Shown here: piece by piece, positions 10,236 to 25,273 of the stretch | Layout: the number at the start of each line of letters is the position of its first letter | Numbering within the stretch: position 1 is the first letter of the stretch | NCBI GenBank assembly: GCA_004369045.1 | Contig: ML213540.1 | Coordinates: 104,623 to 143,580, forward strand | From: Heliocybe sulcata | Taxonomy: Eukaryota; Basidiomycota; Agaricomycetes; Gloeophyllales; Gloeophyllaceae | Direction: 5' to 3' | Length of the DNA: 38,958 nt | Position numbers and translations under genes: made by a program | The notes under the pieces: generated by a model | The model's database searches: none | Told to the model about the DNA's origin: nothing | The model's input: the letters and a program-made list of their open reading frames with translations, nothing else

Positions 10236-13200
10236 ATGAAACGGTCCCAGTCGCGTCCGGCGTCGCCCACGGGCACGTCGTTCTCGGGCATCTCCAACTA
10301 CCGCTCAGAGTCCTACCGCCCCATCCGCGACAGAGCCGTCCCCGCCCTTCCTGCAATGGACCCCAGAACAGTCGCAAAGATCCACTTTGACGAGCTCAGC
10401 CGCTACTTGGCCGAGTACCTCGCTTCAGGTATTATTAACTCTTAGGAATTGTTCTGTACTAAATCTCTTCAGAGCCCGCCAATTCACGGTCCAGCGCGAG
10501 ACAGAAGCTGACCCGACTGACGAAGCAGCAGTTCCAGGAATTGTCGACAGATGTGTTTGATGAGCTGATGCGGCGGAAGAACAACTCGGGCTCGAACGAG
10601 GGTGAGTCCCTTTCATCCGTTCCAGAGCGTTCTCCAACCCCGCCTAGTTCCCTTCCTCCCCGTCCGAGACGACTTCCACCCAAAACGCAACCAGGCCAGA
10701 CAAAAGCTTGCAACACTGCCTACCTCCCGATTCCAAGATCTGTCCAGCGACGTCTACTACGAACTCTCCCGCAGATACCCCGAATTCAAAGAAGAGGTGC
10801 GTCTCTCATTCATCCACCTCTCTCTCATGTTTATCCTCCCCAGCCCTCGGACGCACCCCAGCCCTCCCCCGGCTCCGCCTACGACGACTACCCCTCCCCC
10901 GATTTCCCCAACTCCCCGCCCGTCAAAGGCCTTTCCCTCAGCGGCCGCTCCCGCACCTCCGAAGACCGCGCCATGGACAGCGGCTACGGCGGCAGCACCT
11001 CAGGCCGTCGCCCGAGCGAAGACAGCTACGCCCCCACCGCCCGCCAAAGCGACTCTTACTCCTCCCGCCGCAAGCCCTCCCAGCGCCGGCCCTCCCAGGA
11101 CACCACCGCCGACTACGAGTCCGGCTCCTATGGCCGCCGCCCAAGCGGCAGCGCGAGCACCACGAGCGACACCAACCCCACCTCCGCCACTGCAACGAGC
11201 GGCATGATCATCCCCAACAAGAGCACCATCGCCGAGGAGGAGATCGAGGTGCCCTACGGCCGCGAGACCCGCGACAGCTCCAGTACCGCGATGGGTGAGC
11301 CTGACGTTGCCGGCCTCGGCGGGCTCGCCGCTCGCCTCCGCGACACGGACGACGACGAGCAGGACCCGCAGGGCGGCCGTGGAGAGGATTATTATGACCG
11401 CATGAGCTTTGGCCGGGCGAGTGTTGCCAGCGATCGGAGTCTGGGCGGGAGGGCGAATCGAGAGGACGACATCCGAAGGGAGTACGAGTTCAAGATCGCC
11501 ACCATGCAGACGAGAATACGTGAGCTTGAGAGCGGAGGCGGCGGCGGCGGAGATCGGGTTCGCGTCATGGAGGAGGAGCTGGATGAGCTTCGAAGGGTGT
11601 GTGCCAGTTACATTTATAGGGTCGGGTGCTCATCTTGGGGATGTAGCGCGCGGAGGAGCAGGCGGTGGCGTTTGTTGCGCTGCAGAAGGAGCTACAAGAG
11701 CTGAGGGAGGACCGGGCGAGAGATAGAGAGGTGGAGGCGAGGCGGGCGAGGGAAGATGACGAGGAGCTCCAGATTCTTCGGGAGCGGTGCGAGAGGCTCG
11801 AGGAGGAGCGTGCCAATGGTGGCGGTGGTGTACGTCTTCTCATCCCTTACCTTGTCCTCATGCTAACTTGCCACAGGCCGACCCCGAGATCATCGAGCAG
11901 CTAAGGTCGGACATGGAGGGCCTCATGGTGGAGCTGACGGACCTGTCGCGGCGGAACGACGAACTCATGAACGCAAAGGACGCCGACCTCGCGGTGATAC
12001 GGGACTTGGACGCGCAGATGAAGGAGTACAGGCGAAAGTACGAGCAGGCCAAGACCGAGCTGCGGAGCGTCAAAGGTGTGTGTTGAAACCTATCCCATAG
12101 CGGTGTGCTAATGGATATACGCAGCTACGTCCCAGCTCTTCTTGCCCACGCCGAAGACGGACGACCAGCTCCCGACGTCGCCGGATGGCGGCCTGCTCGA
12201 CATTCACGTCACGGCGTTCCTCACGTCCATCGACGCGCTCCTCAAAGAAGGTCGATCGAACGCACCTACGCGCGTGCTCATGCCCATGAAGGCCGTCGTC
12301 AACGCCGTCTCGGCCCTCGTCGAGGACGTGCGCGCCTTTGAGCGGCGGCCCGCGCAGTCCCAAGCCGAAGTCGATATAGACGCGCTGAGGAGTCTGAGGG
12401 ACCGCACGGAGGCGACACTAAGCAATCTAGCCGCGGCGGCGAGGACGCACGCAACTAGCAGCGGGATGGCGCCCGTGAGCCTCCTCGATGCGGCGGCGAG
12501 CCATGTGAGCGCGGCGGTGACGGAGATGGGCAAGACGGTATACATACGCAAGGCGAGCCGCGCGGAGATGGACGCGTTCGGCGCGGCGCACGCGAACGGG
12601 GCCGCGACGAACGGGTTCGCACCGGGGCTGAGAAGCGTGGAGGAGGCAAGGATGCATTCGCGTGCGGGGAGCAGCGCGAGCGTTGCCTCGAACTCGAAGC
12701 GGGAATATTCGAGTCCGGTGGGGCGAGGGATGATGGGGAGAGGGAGACCGGGGAGTAGCAGCGAGGTGTCGGGGTCGAACACGAGCAGTCCGCCTCCGAT
12801 CTTCGACCAGCCGACGTCGGCGGGGCGGAGCGACGGGACGGCGCCGGATGGGTCCGAGGATGCGTGGGCGGAGTTGAAGGTCGGCAGCACTACATTTATT
12901 TGGGCCATTAGCTGATTTTGCTGTTGCAGCCATACTTGGAGGCACAGACGGAATCGATCGTGTACGCGATCCAGAGTGTACTCTCGGGCGTGCGCAGCCC
13001 GACGCCTTCTCCGACACTGAACGAGAACCTTACACAGATCATCACGATCGTCTCGAGCATCGTCGCCGTCTCCAAGGACAATCTCCCGCCGGGCTCGGCG
13101 CAGCAGGGCGCGGACATTATCAACGAGCTCAGCGAGCACGCGAACAAGCTCAGCGAGGTGCAGGCGCTTCCTGAGGTGACAAAGGAGTCGCGGCAGGTCA

Positions 13201-13259
13201 TGGCAAAGTCGAGCTTTGCGGTCGCGAATGCGATGAAGGCGTTGATGAAGCTGGGCTAG
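10236..13259 (+). CDS. SPA2: Spa2-like polarisome scaffold protein
   Basis: Eight exons: 10236-10428, 10473-10601, 10648-10796, 10844-11596, 11647-11829, 11877-12075, 12125-12879, 12930-13259; 896 residues. ATG at 10236 (MKRSQSRPASP) is used; the upstream extension starts only from GTG. Two tandem Spa2-homology (GIT/SHD) repeats mark the family: SARQKLTRLTKQQFQELSTD with DVFDELMRR (about residues 70-101) and RNQARQKLATLPTSRFQDLS with DVYYELSRR (about 120-150). A Ser/Arg/Gly-rich disordered part follows, then a coiled coil (~365-535). The conserved C-terminal helical region begins at about 540 (LFLPTPKTDD) and runs to AVANAMKALMKLG. Spa2 scaffolds formin and MAPK-module proteins at hyphal tips and septa. 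The gene converges on PEX1, with 169 bases between stop codons. Confidence 0.9.
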
Positions 13260-13428
13260 GTGTCATTTATTCGGTATATTTCGCACTCCTTTGCTTTGGT
13301 TGGTCGATAATGTCTAGCATACATATAATTCATTATACCCTACGTAGCATAGCACACGGATGTAAATACTGCATGGATGGGATCATATTCAGGCACTCTT
13401 GACGAGGCTATTCATACTATCGAGCAGA

Positions 13429-17561
<4,133 letters not shown>

Positions 17562-17897
17562 ACCACACTCTCGCCTCACTACCTAATGTTACCTGTCATA
17601 TCACGTGCAGTCACAGTGGCTGTATTGCACTCTGATACTGGCCTATCACAAGTAGTCGTACTATCTATGTACCTTCATATTCCAATTGAACCAAATTTAC
17701 CCAAATTATTTGTACGTTTTCAAAACTTGGAGAGACAAGTGAGCTGGAATGACCAGAGTCTGAGTGGCTCTCTGGCACACTGACACTAGTCACGTGTCAC
17801 GCTCGCGTGGCTCGTGCACGGCTGCTTCGACCAATCCCGGCCTCAGGCATACACCGCCACTGGAGTCGCCCTTAGGCGGTATCATGCTAGTACCACC
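17562..17897. promoter_or_regulatory. Shared divergent promoter of PEX1 and the CRN-like gene
   Basis: The 336 bases between the two start codons must hold both promoters. Two CACGTG E-boxes are present, at 17602-17607 (near PEX1) and 17791-17796 (near the CRN-like gene). An AT-rich stretch at about 17680-17725 lies between them. No clear TATA box was assigned. Co-regulation is inferred from geometry alone. Confidence 0.5.
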
Positions 17898-19860
17898 ATG
17901 AAGCCGTCTGTTAAATACTACTTGTTCTCCAGCTTTCCTCTGGAGAGGCCTTGGGGCTTCGTAACCTACCAACCTGACAAGACACTAGCAGATGTGGCCG
18001 AGGAAATCCAAGCGAAGCAGGTCTGCAGCGCCGGCCTCGCCATCTACAAGCTCCAGGGCGAACTTGTGCGTGATCCTACAGAGTCGCTCCAGCAGCGGGT
18101 GCACGACTGGCTTGAGCGGCATGGCGAAGAGAACCTGGATCTTTCCGCCCATGCGATGGGGCGGCTTTGGCCTGAAGGCGGTCGTATGGGGTCTACCGCA
18201 TTCGAGTTGATCGCTGCAGAAGAGTCAGGTGCAGTGCCTTTGTCGCGTTGATCTGGACTTGACTCATCTTTCTATCCAGTTATTCGAGGTATATTAATGG
18301 TCGCTATTATTCACGGTCACTGGCTGACTCTGTGGCGTCTAGATTTCCGACTGGTTCGCGACCTCCTCGATCGCGGTCTGTTACCGCCATTGGGTCTAAT
18401 CGAAGGTGTACTATCATTACTTCTCCTTCGCCCTCTGCTAGTTGCACTAACTGAGTTCCGACCATGTAGAAAGCCAATCTTTGATCCGTCACTTGAAATT
18501 CGGTCCCAAGCCTTCCGAGGCCTCCATCGATCCATCGGCATGCTATTGTGGCGAAGTATCCGTCCGGGGTGGTAGGCCAGTGAGCCGTTACGGACCGCCG
18601 AACGCCATCTTCGACAGACGACTCGCTCGTCTCGCCCATGAACTCACCCATCTCGACACGGTCGACGTCTCCCCGTTGGCCATTCGAGTCGCCCACCAGC
18701 TCCTGCTGTACTCTGCTGACTTTTATCTGACGGATGCAGCGCGAGATGCGGGCATTCGTCCTCTTTTGGAGGTACTGTTCCGTCGCGGAATGTGGCAGAC
18801 CGAGGTTCCCGGTGGAAATACACCATTTTGGCCCGTACGGCTCGTGTATGAGCTGAAGAACGAGCGAGGGCAAGGCGGCGACCCTGAAACGCAGGCCATC
18901 GCTCAATACATTAAACTACTCGCCGACGAGAAATGGGTTTGCCGCATCCTTGTCCGTTCACCTACATGCTAACATTTCCCTCAGACCCGACTGGCCGAAG
19001 CCTCCAACTGTCCTGCCATTCTCTTCACTATCGCTGGCACTCACCTCGCGATCTCAACGGCTATCCTCACCGACACGGTCTACGTAGAGGACTTGTACTC
19101 CATCAACCTCCACGCCTGCTTCAATCTCGAGGCACGCCTTCTCAATCTCGCCCGCGCTTTGCACGCAGTCAAGTGCGCATTCGAAGAGCCGGGTGTCATC
19201 TCGCAGGACGGCTCTCATCTCTTGCCCAAACCTGTAGGATTGGACGGCGCATACCTCCTAGGACTGCGCTTCTTCCGCAAGCTGCCCCACCGTGGCCTCG
19301 GGGCTCCCGACACAACTGACACCAGATCACAAGACAGAGCATACGCACTCTACCTGGCCATCGGCGATGGCACGCACATCCCCTCGAAGGAAGTCGTCGT
19401 CAAGTTTCCGCGGTACCGCTACAATCCCACCGCGCACGCGCTGCTTGCTGCTCAGAACCTCGCGCCCAAACTTTACTCCCACAACCCTGTACTCGGCGCA
19501 CACTCGATGGTCGTCATGGATGTTGTCGAGGGCATTACGGCATGGGAGTGGGTGCACTCCGGTCGAAAACTCCCCCGCTCTGTGTATGCGGATATCGAAC
19601 GTGCCGTCGTCCTGCTCCGCGAACACAACCTCGTCTTTGGTGACCTCCGCCTACCGAACATCATGGTGCGGCCTGATGGCAGTGGAGCTCTTGTCGACTT
19701 CGACTGGGCGGACGAGGACGAACGCGGGAGGTATCCTGCTTTGCTCGCGGAGGACCCTGACGAGTGGGCGCCTGGCGTCCAAAAGTACGGGCTGATGCTA
19801 AAGCATCACGATAGGCATATGCTTGAGAAGTTGAAAGAATACTGCGAGCGCCCGGTATAG
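17898..19860 (+). CDS. Crinkler-like (CRN-like) header / PD-(D/E)XK nuclease-like / kinase-like protein
   Basis: Exons 17898-18228, 18280-18288 (9-base microexon, optional because skipping it keeps frame), 18343-18405, 18470-18936, 18985-19860; 581 residues. ATG at 17898 sits in a good context (ACCACCATGA). Three parts are visible. Residues 1-~110 form a small header resembling the ubiquitin-like header of CRN effectors. Residues ~120-360 contain the core ELKNER preceded by a VPGG segment and followed by a helix (ETQAIAQYIKL), as in PD-(D/E)XK nucleases. The C-terminal half is kinase-like, with VVVKF (possible Lys), FGDLRLPNIMV (catalytic loop keeping Asp and Asn, first His replaced by Phe) and VDFDWA in place of DFG. 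No signal peptide is seen. Basidiomycetes carry large families of such proteins, but their cellular role is unclear. All motifs look intact. The architecture assignment is from motif memory. Confidence 0.75.
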
Positions 19861-20357
19861 TGCGCTCTTGGTAGGAATCAGGATTTTTATACTCCAAATG
19901 TATCGCCGAACCATCCATTTAATACGCGAATACGGCATTAAGTCGTGCCTGCGAAAGCTACCTCTTTCAGCCATCAGATCTTTTTTCTCTATATACGCAG
20001 TAGCTAAGGCGTTCTTCGACGATCGTCATACAATACACACCCTGCTTTATTGCAGAGTCTTGGCGTCGGATCTGGTCCGTCCAGTCGTGCTTCAGTTACA
20101 ACTCGTATGAGGTCGTGAATGGGTACATGATTCGCGACAGCGGTGCGAGGCAGATGGACTCACTGGACAGAGATGTAGAGAATGAGTATAGGACGAACGA
20201 CTCACCCCTGACCGATCAGACGACTTCAAGGCTGGGTGCATCTTCTCACCAGCGATATATACCGCAAGATGGACTCGTCCTACTGGATAAGAAACATGCG
20301 TATCCGCTTCACTCCTCAGCCACACCAACCAGCGCATCTCAACCTCGATGCACCCAG
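19861..20357. other. Convergent intergenic region between the CRN-like gene and IFA38
   Basis: No gene was found in these 497 bases, which should hold both 3' untranslated regions. GCTGGGTGCATC at 20231-20242 is the exact reverse complement of GATGCACCCAGC at 20347-20358, the second arm reaching into the IFA38 stop codon. This could form a long-looped hairpin in either transcript, but a match of this length is expected by chance about once in a few windows of this size. Confidence 0.5.
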
Positions 20358-21898
20358 CTACAGCTTCTTCGCCTCCCTCTCCTTCTTCCTCAGCGCCCTC
20401 TTCCTAATGCTCTCATGCAGCCCATGTGTATACCCCACAAACACACCCTTCCACCCGGCCACATTCATCGCCCAGTCGATCAGCGCGTGGCTCCAGAAAG
20501 GCGTGGAAGTGTGAGGGCGCCCGGTGAACGCCGCGCCGCACGGACGCCCGATTTTGGAGAGGACGGCGCGCACGAATGACGCGGGCGTCGGGATGAGCGG
20601 CGTCGGCCGGCGGATTTTGGACATGTTTGAGACCTGCGCGGCAGGGTTAGAAAGTCAGCTGGAAGGAAAGGGGTAGGAAGAGGAAGTGCGTACTACGAAG
20701 TAGGTGTTGACATGCTCGACGGTGATCCCGTGCGGCTTGAGCTCTTCGCCAAGCGCGCCGGAGAATGTGGAGAGGAAGGCTTTGGAGGCGGAGTAGGTGG
20801 CGAGCATGGGGGAGGGCAGTGCACCGGCGAAGGAGCCGATGTTGAGGATGAGGCCGCGTCTCCTGCAAGAATGGGAGTATTCAGTGTCCGAGCCAGGCCT
20901 GCCGCATCAGATTGTGGGGAACGACTGAACGGCAGGAATATAAATTGGAGAATGGCGAGGTGGGAGCGATATTGAAGATACGTCGTTGGGCGGACGTACC
21001 TCTGGACCATACCTGGCACGACGATCGACGTAATCTTCAGGACAGCCTTTGTGTTGATCGCGAGGATATCCTCCATCTCTTCCTTCGAGGTCTCTGCAAA
21101 ATCGGTGGGCATCTCGTGCGACTTTCCAGCATTATTAACTAGCAAGAACAGAGTCGTTAGGAAGCGGCATCAGCAGAGAGGATAGAGTAACGGCAGGAGG
21201 AGTGTCAAGAGGTATTCGGCGCCGGAGTGCGAAAGTCAGGTCGGGTGCGCACCTAGTACTCCAATGTCCAACCCCTCACATGCCGCCGCAAAAGCACCAT
21301 ACGCTGCCTCGTCATCCTTCGACAAGTCGATCGTGACAATCTTGGTCTGAGTATCCGAGCCCGCACCTGTCGCGCAATTCAGCCCTCGCTTACAGGTTAA
21401 CATCTAATCGAGACTCACTGATCTCTGTCACCGTCTCGCTGAGCGAACTCGCGCTCCTCGCCGCGACGAGCACATTGAACCCCGCCTTTGCCAGTTGAAT
21501 CGCAAACTCCTTTCCAATGCCGGACGACGCGCCCGTGACGACTGAGGCGGCTTAGTTCCGACCACGCGCGGGACTGCAGAGACCCTCACCTGCCCACGCG
21601 CCTTTCTTCGCGCCGAACTTTTTGAGCTGTGCAGAACATTCAACGCGAGGCGTATACAAAACGTGGCTGTACGCACACTGATTCCGCTCAGGAGGAACGT
21701 CTGCGCGAACACGACAGCGGTCTTGGCCGCGAAACGCGCGAAGCTAAAGGCTCCGAGGGCGAGGAGGAAAGTCGAGAAGCATGGGTGGTCGACCGCTGTT
21801 CACGATTATCAGAGTCAGACGCAGAGATTCTCGAGAGTACAGACGTATGCACCCCATGTAAAGACAGGCAGCGGCTGGGCGAGGACGACGAGAGGCAT
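20358..21898 (-). CDS. IFA38: Very-long-chain 3-oxoacyl-CoA reductase (microsomal SDR)
   Basis: Eight exons: 21898-21841, 21795-21677, 21626-21590, 21541-21419, 21366-21253, 21138-21000, 20862-20694, 20633-20358; 344 residues, the usual family length. It is a short-chain dehydrogenase: NADPH-binding TGASSGIG (~76-83), NNAGK, and active-site YSASK (catalytic Tyr and Lys). A hydrophobic N-terminal segment (FSTFLLALGAFSFARFAAK) fits ER membrane anchoring. The C-terminal half has the DWAMNVAGWKGVFVGYTHGL region, and the tail is very basic (RKRALRKKEREAKKL). The enzyme performs the first reduction of the ER fatty-acid elongase cycle, which supplies very-long-chain acyl groups for sphingolipids. 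The start is the only ATG giving an anchor in frame. A plain ketoreductase SDR is the alternative, but the tail and anchor favour IFA38. Confidence 0.9.
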
Positions 21899-22050
21899 GC
21901 TGGCGAAAGTTGAGTACGCCAGCGAGGACAATTCTAATTTCGCATAGACACGTGGAGTGCACAGCCACTATTGCCACAAATCGCGAGTCGACTCATCTCA
22001 TTACACTAGTCTATTATACATCTGCACAAACCCGCTCTTATTTACGAGCT

Positions 22051-23429
22051 TCACCAAAAGCCATGCCCGCCATCAATTTCAATCATCGCATCCTCATACT
22101 CCGGTTTGACCTCCACCTCGGGGCTCTCCTTGAACGCAAAGCGATCTAAGACACGACATTAATGAATAGCGCCCGTGAGAAGAGGAGGACGAGTACACAC
22201 AGATCCGGTGTTCGCCCGCGTCGAAAATGTACGCAAAGTAGTCCTCCATATGCCACGCGTCCTCTAGCCAGCATGGTCCATCCCACTCATCATCCTCTTC
22301 GTCTTCCTCCCCTTCATCGTCCTCCTCCTCGTCCTCGTCGCCCTCGTCATCTTCGTCGTCGCCACTACGGCGCTTGCGTATCTCTCCGGGGATTCCAGCC
22401 CTTCTGCAATCATGGCGCCCACCAAGCCGGTCGACATAGTCACACTTCGTCGCAGCATACAAAACCGACCGCTTCTCGTCCCACACAAGGGACCGCACCG
22501 CATTGTTCCCGTGGTGAGCTCGTACACCGCCGCCCTCGCTCTGACGTCCCGCACCTTGATCTCCTCTTGTTTATCTGGCCCGGTGATAACCACTAATAGG
22601 CCCGTCAGACACATGTCACCGATGACGAGGCAAACAACTTACTCGGTACGCTGTCAGGATGGACGAGCAGTACAGAGGGGCAGGAACCGCAGCTCTGGCC
22701 CACATTAGAGGTCACAGTGGGAAGTGCGCCGCGCATATCAAACAGCCGCGCGTAGGATCCGTCCTAGCAGGCAGTAGAGAGCACGTTCGCGTCCCCAGCG
22801 CTAGATGTCCAACACTCGCCCGCCGTGCCCGACGTACTGCGGGCCGACCTTGCCACCTGGCTCAACCCGACATTGACCCCGACGCCCGCGGGGAACTTGG
22901 CCGCGCGTTCGTGGCGTTCATCCAGCAAGAAGAACCTTAGGATTGGATCGCGGTTCTTGTAGCCTCCGGCAGCATTTAGGGCGAGGCACATATTGTCAGC
23001 GGACATGGCAAGGCCGATGGGATCGCACGTGCAGTGACTAGTCACCTCGCAGCCGGCTTGATAGATGATATTGGCGAATGGAGTGGCACTGGTAAGGGTC
23101 AGAGCAGGCAGAGGGTAGGTGAAGCGTGCCAGAGATGATGATGCATGCGCAAACGAGGGACAAAAGTCAAAGATGCGAGGCTGGCTATACGAGAGACCTA
23201 CGCCGTCGTTCATCAGGCCTTTCACCACGCCTGCGACGGCGGCGAGGTCAGCCGACTGGTGCGCCTCTGCATCTTAACCAAAGCGCAGGCGTTGCGCAGG
23301 ATGGCAAAGAGCAGTTCGGTTAGGGGCATTGCACTTGTCTGAGTCGGAGTCGTCGCCTTGGAGGGCGTGGAACCTGTCCTGCAACTTGTGCAGTTTTGTG
23401 GCATGGGCCTCGGAAAAAGGAAGGCGCAT
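22051..23429 (-). pseudogene. Disabled gene, possibly a beta-propeller (WD-like) protein
   Basis: A chain of coding-like segments in changing frames runs from an ATG near 23429 to TGA at 22051-22053. Recognisable pieces are FHALQGDDSDSD (~23370), TELLFAILRNACAL (~23310), GVVKGLMNDGV (~23220), PFANIIYQAGCE (~23070), GSYARLFDMRGALP (~22750), VRSLVWDEKRSVLYAA (~22490) and WHMEDYFAYIFDAGEHRI (~22230). Intron-like GT...AG stretches remain, for example one at about 22581-22631, so it is not a retrocopy. Damage includes an in-frame TAG at 22764-22766, a frame change between ~22920 and ~22800, and an apparent one-base deletion near 22505. The propeller idea rests on repeated short strand-like patterns and is weak. 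Sequencing errors could explain one break but hardly all of them. Confidence 0.6.
22287..22363. repeat. Imperfect GAN-type triplet repeat (acidic run)
   Basis: On the minus strand this is a run of GAC/GAG/GAA/GAT triplets encoding a long Asp/Glu tract inside the disabled gene at 22051-23429. It is a slippage-prone microsatellite-like tract. Confidence 0.7.
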
Positions 23430-23817
23430 GGGGCCCGGGTGAAAGAGGATTTGTGGATGAATTTGCGTTATAAATGATGGCTACCGCGTGCTTTGACGGT
23501 GGATCTGTCCGACGACTCGGGTGGTAGATGATCAGGTGGATGTGGTATGAGCGCCCCCATAGCGGTAGGATGTAACTGCAGGCTCTGTCAGGTTTGCAGC
23601 AACTCCATCAAAAATCAACTTGCATACCTAGCAATTAAATCTGGATGCGTCTGTCCGAAGCATGGGATTAGTGTCGACTAAATTCACGAATCTCAATGAT
23701 CATGAAATACCTCAACAGAATGTGGACTTGTAGCAAGGACTAGTACTACTTACTGAATTCCCACAGTCAATAACGCGGTGCTCAGGCATGTGATACTATA
23801 ACCTGCTACTAACCACC
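23430..23817. other. Intergenic region before the sterol esterase gene
   Basis: These 388 bases lie between the ATG of the disabled minus-strand gene and the plus-strand esterase ATG, so they would have served as a divergent promoter. The part from about 23600 to 23800 is AT-rich. The sequence before the ATG, ACTAACCACCATGG, is a strong initiation context. No gene was seen. Confidence 0.5.
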
Positions 23818-25244
23818 ATGGCTCGCGTCCCGCTCATCGGTCGCCTGTCCCCTCGCGAGTACGCCGCCCTCGTGTTTGGATTCTTGTTCATCGCCTTCGA
23901 GTTCGTGCTGCGCATCACCGTCCTCTTCCTGCCCCGCCCCGTCATCGCCTGGTTCACCGACCACTCGCGCTCGCTCTACCACTACTTCTTCGGTCCCCCC
24001 AAGCCCAAGTCCCCCACCGCCTCCCTCGCCGAGCGCATCCGCCGCGCGCGCGACTTTGCCGAGCTCTGCGCCATCTTTGGCTACGTCCCCGAGGAGCACG
24101 TCGTCCTCACAAAGGACGGCTACCTCCTCAACCTCCACCGCCTCCCCACAAAGAAAGGCCACAAGCGCACCCGCCCCGGCACCAGCACCGGCCAGCCCGT
24201 CGTCTACCTCCACCACGGCCTCCTCATGAACTCCGAGATCTGGGTCTGCCTCACCGACGAGGCCCGCTCCCTCCCCTTCGTCCTCGCCGAGCACGGCTTC
24301 GACGTCTGGCTCGGCAACAACCGCGGCAACAAGTACTCCAAGAAAAACATCTTCCACAACTCAAACTCGACAAAGTTCTGGGACTACAGCATCGACGAGT
24401 TTGCATGGCACGACATCCCCGACTCCATCGCCTACATCCTCGACACCACCAACGAGCCCAGCGTTAGCTACGTCGGCTTCAGCCAGGGCACCGCACAGGC
24501 CTTTGCCGCGCTAAGCATCCACCCCCGCCTCAACCAAAAGGTCAACGTCTTTATCGCCCTCGCACCCGCCATGAACCCAGAGCGCCTCTCCGCACCCGTC
24601 GTCGACGGCCTCATGAAATCCTCGTAAGCGCCCCTTCCTTCCGCGTACTCCCTCTGACCGTCCCCAGCCCCACCCTCATGTACCTCTTCTTTGGCCGCAA
24701 GTCCATCCTCTCCTCTGCCACCATGTGGCAGTCCATCCTCTACCCCCCCATCTTCTCCGCCCTCATCGACGCCTCCCTCACCTTTCTCTTTGCCTGGCGC
24801 GGCGCCAACATTCCCCCTTCCCAAAAGATTGCCGCCTATGCCCACCTCTACTCCTTTACCTCTGTAAAGGCTGTTGTCCACTGGTTCCAAATCATGCGCA
24901 ACGCCACCTTTCAGATGTACGACGACGAGCTCATCAGCCCCGTCCGCACCTCCAACAGCAGCTACCGTCCAGCTCGCTTTCCCACAAAGAACATCGTCAC
25001 TCCCATTGTCCTCTTATGGGGCGACCACGACAGCCTCGTCGACATTGACGCCATGCTCGCAGAGCTCCCAGACCACACCGTCGAGAAACGCCTCCGCGGC
25101 TACGAGCACCTCGACATTCTCTGGGGCAAGGACGTCCACCACGATGTCATCCCAGAGGTCATCGATGCCCTCAAGGCCCACTGCAACAACCCCGACAAGA
25201 TCCTCTCCAACGGCATAAAGTCCCCGCCTTCCTCAAGTAATTAA
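23818..25244 (+). CDS. TGL1: Steryl ester hydrolase / acid-lipase family (Tgl1/Yeh type)
   Basis: Two exons, 23818-24623 and 24668-25244; 460 residues. An N-terminal hydrophobic segment (~14-40, AALVFGFLFIAFEF) anchors it to membrane or lipid droplets. The AB-hydrolase-associated lipase motif follows (FGYVPEEHVVLTKDGYLL), then HHGLLMNSEIW (oxyanion region), WLGNNRGN, and the nucleophile elbow GFSQG (Ser ~222). Likely acid is Asp ~390 (WGDHDSLVD) and base His ~416 (GYEHLDILWG). Tgl1/Yeh1/Yeh2 release sterols from steryl esters; which paralogue this matches cannot be told. Codons end overwhelmingly in C through most of the gene, stronger than in its neighbours, which suggests high expression. 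Its stop is only 29 bases from the DRS2 stop on the other strand. Confidence 0.88.
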
Positions 25245-25273
25245 TGTCAGTACTAGTACAACATGGCTATAAT

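Noticed and set aside
12204-13139. Long minus-strand ORF (311 codons) opposite SPA2
   Set aside because: It mirrors the GC-rich codons of the SPA2 exons, runs through an intron of that gene and shows no family motif.
23809-24357. Minus-strand 182-codon ORF opposite the esterase
   Set aside because: Val/Glu/Gly-rich antisense product caused by strong C-ending codon use in the real gene.
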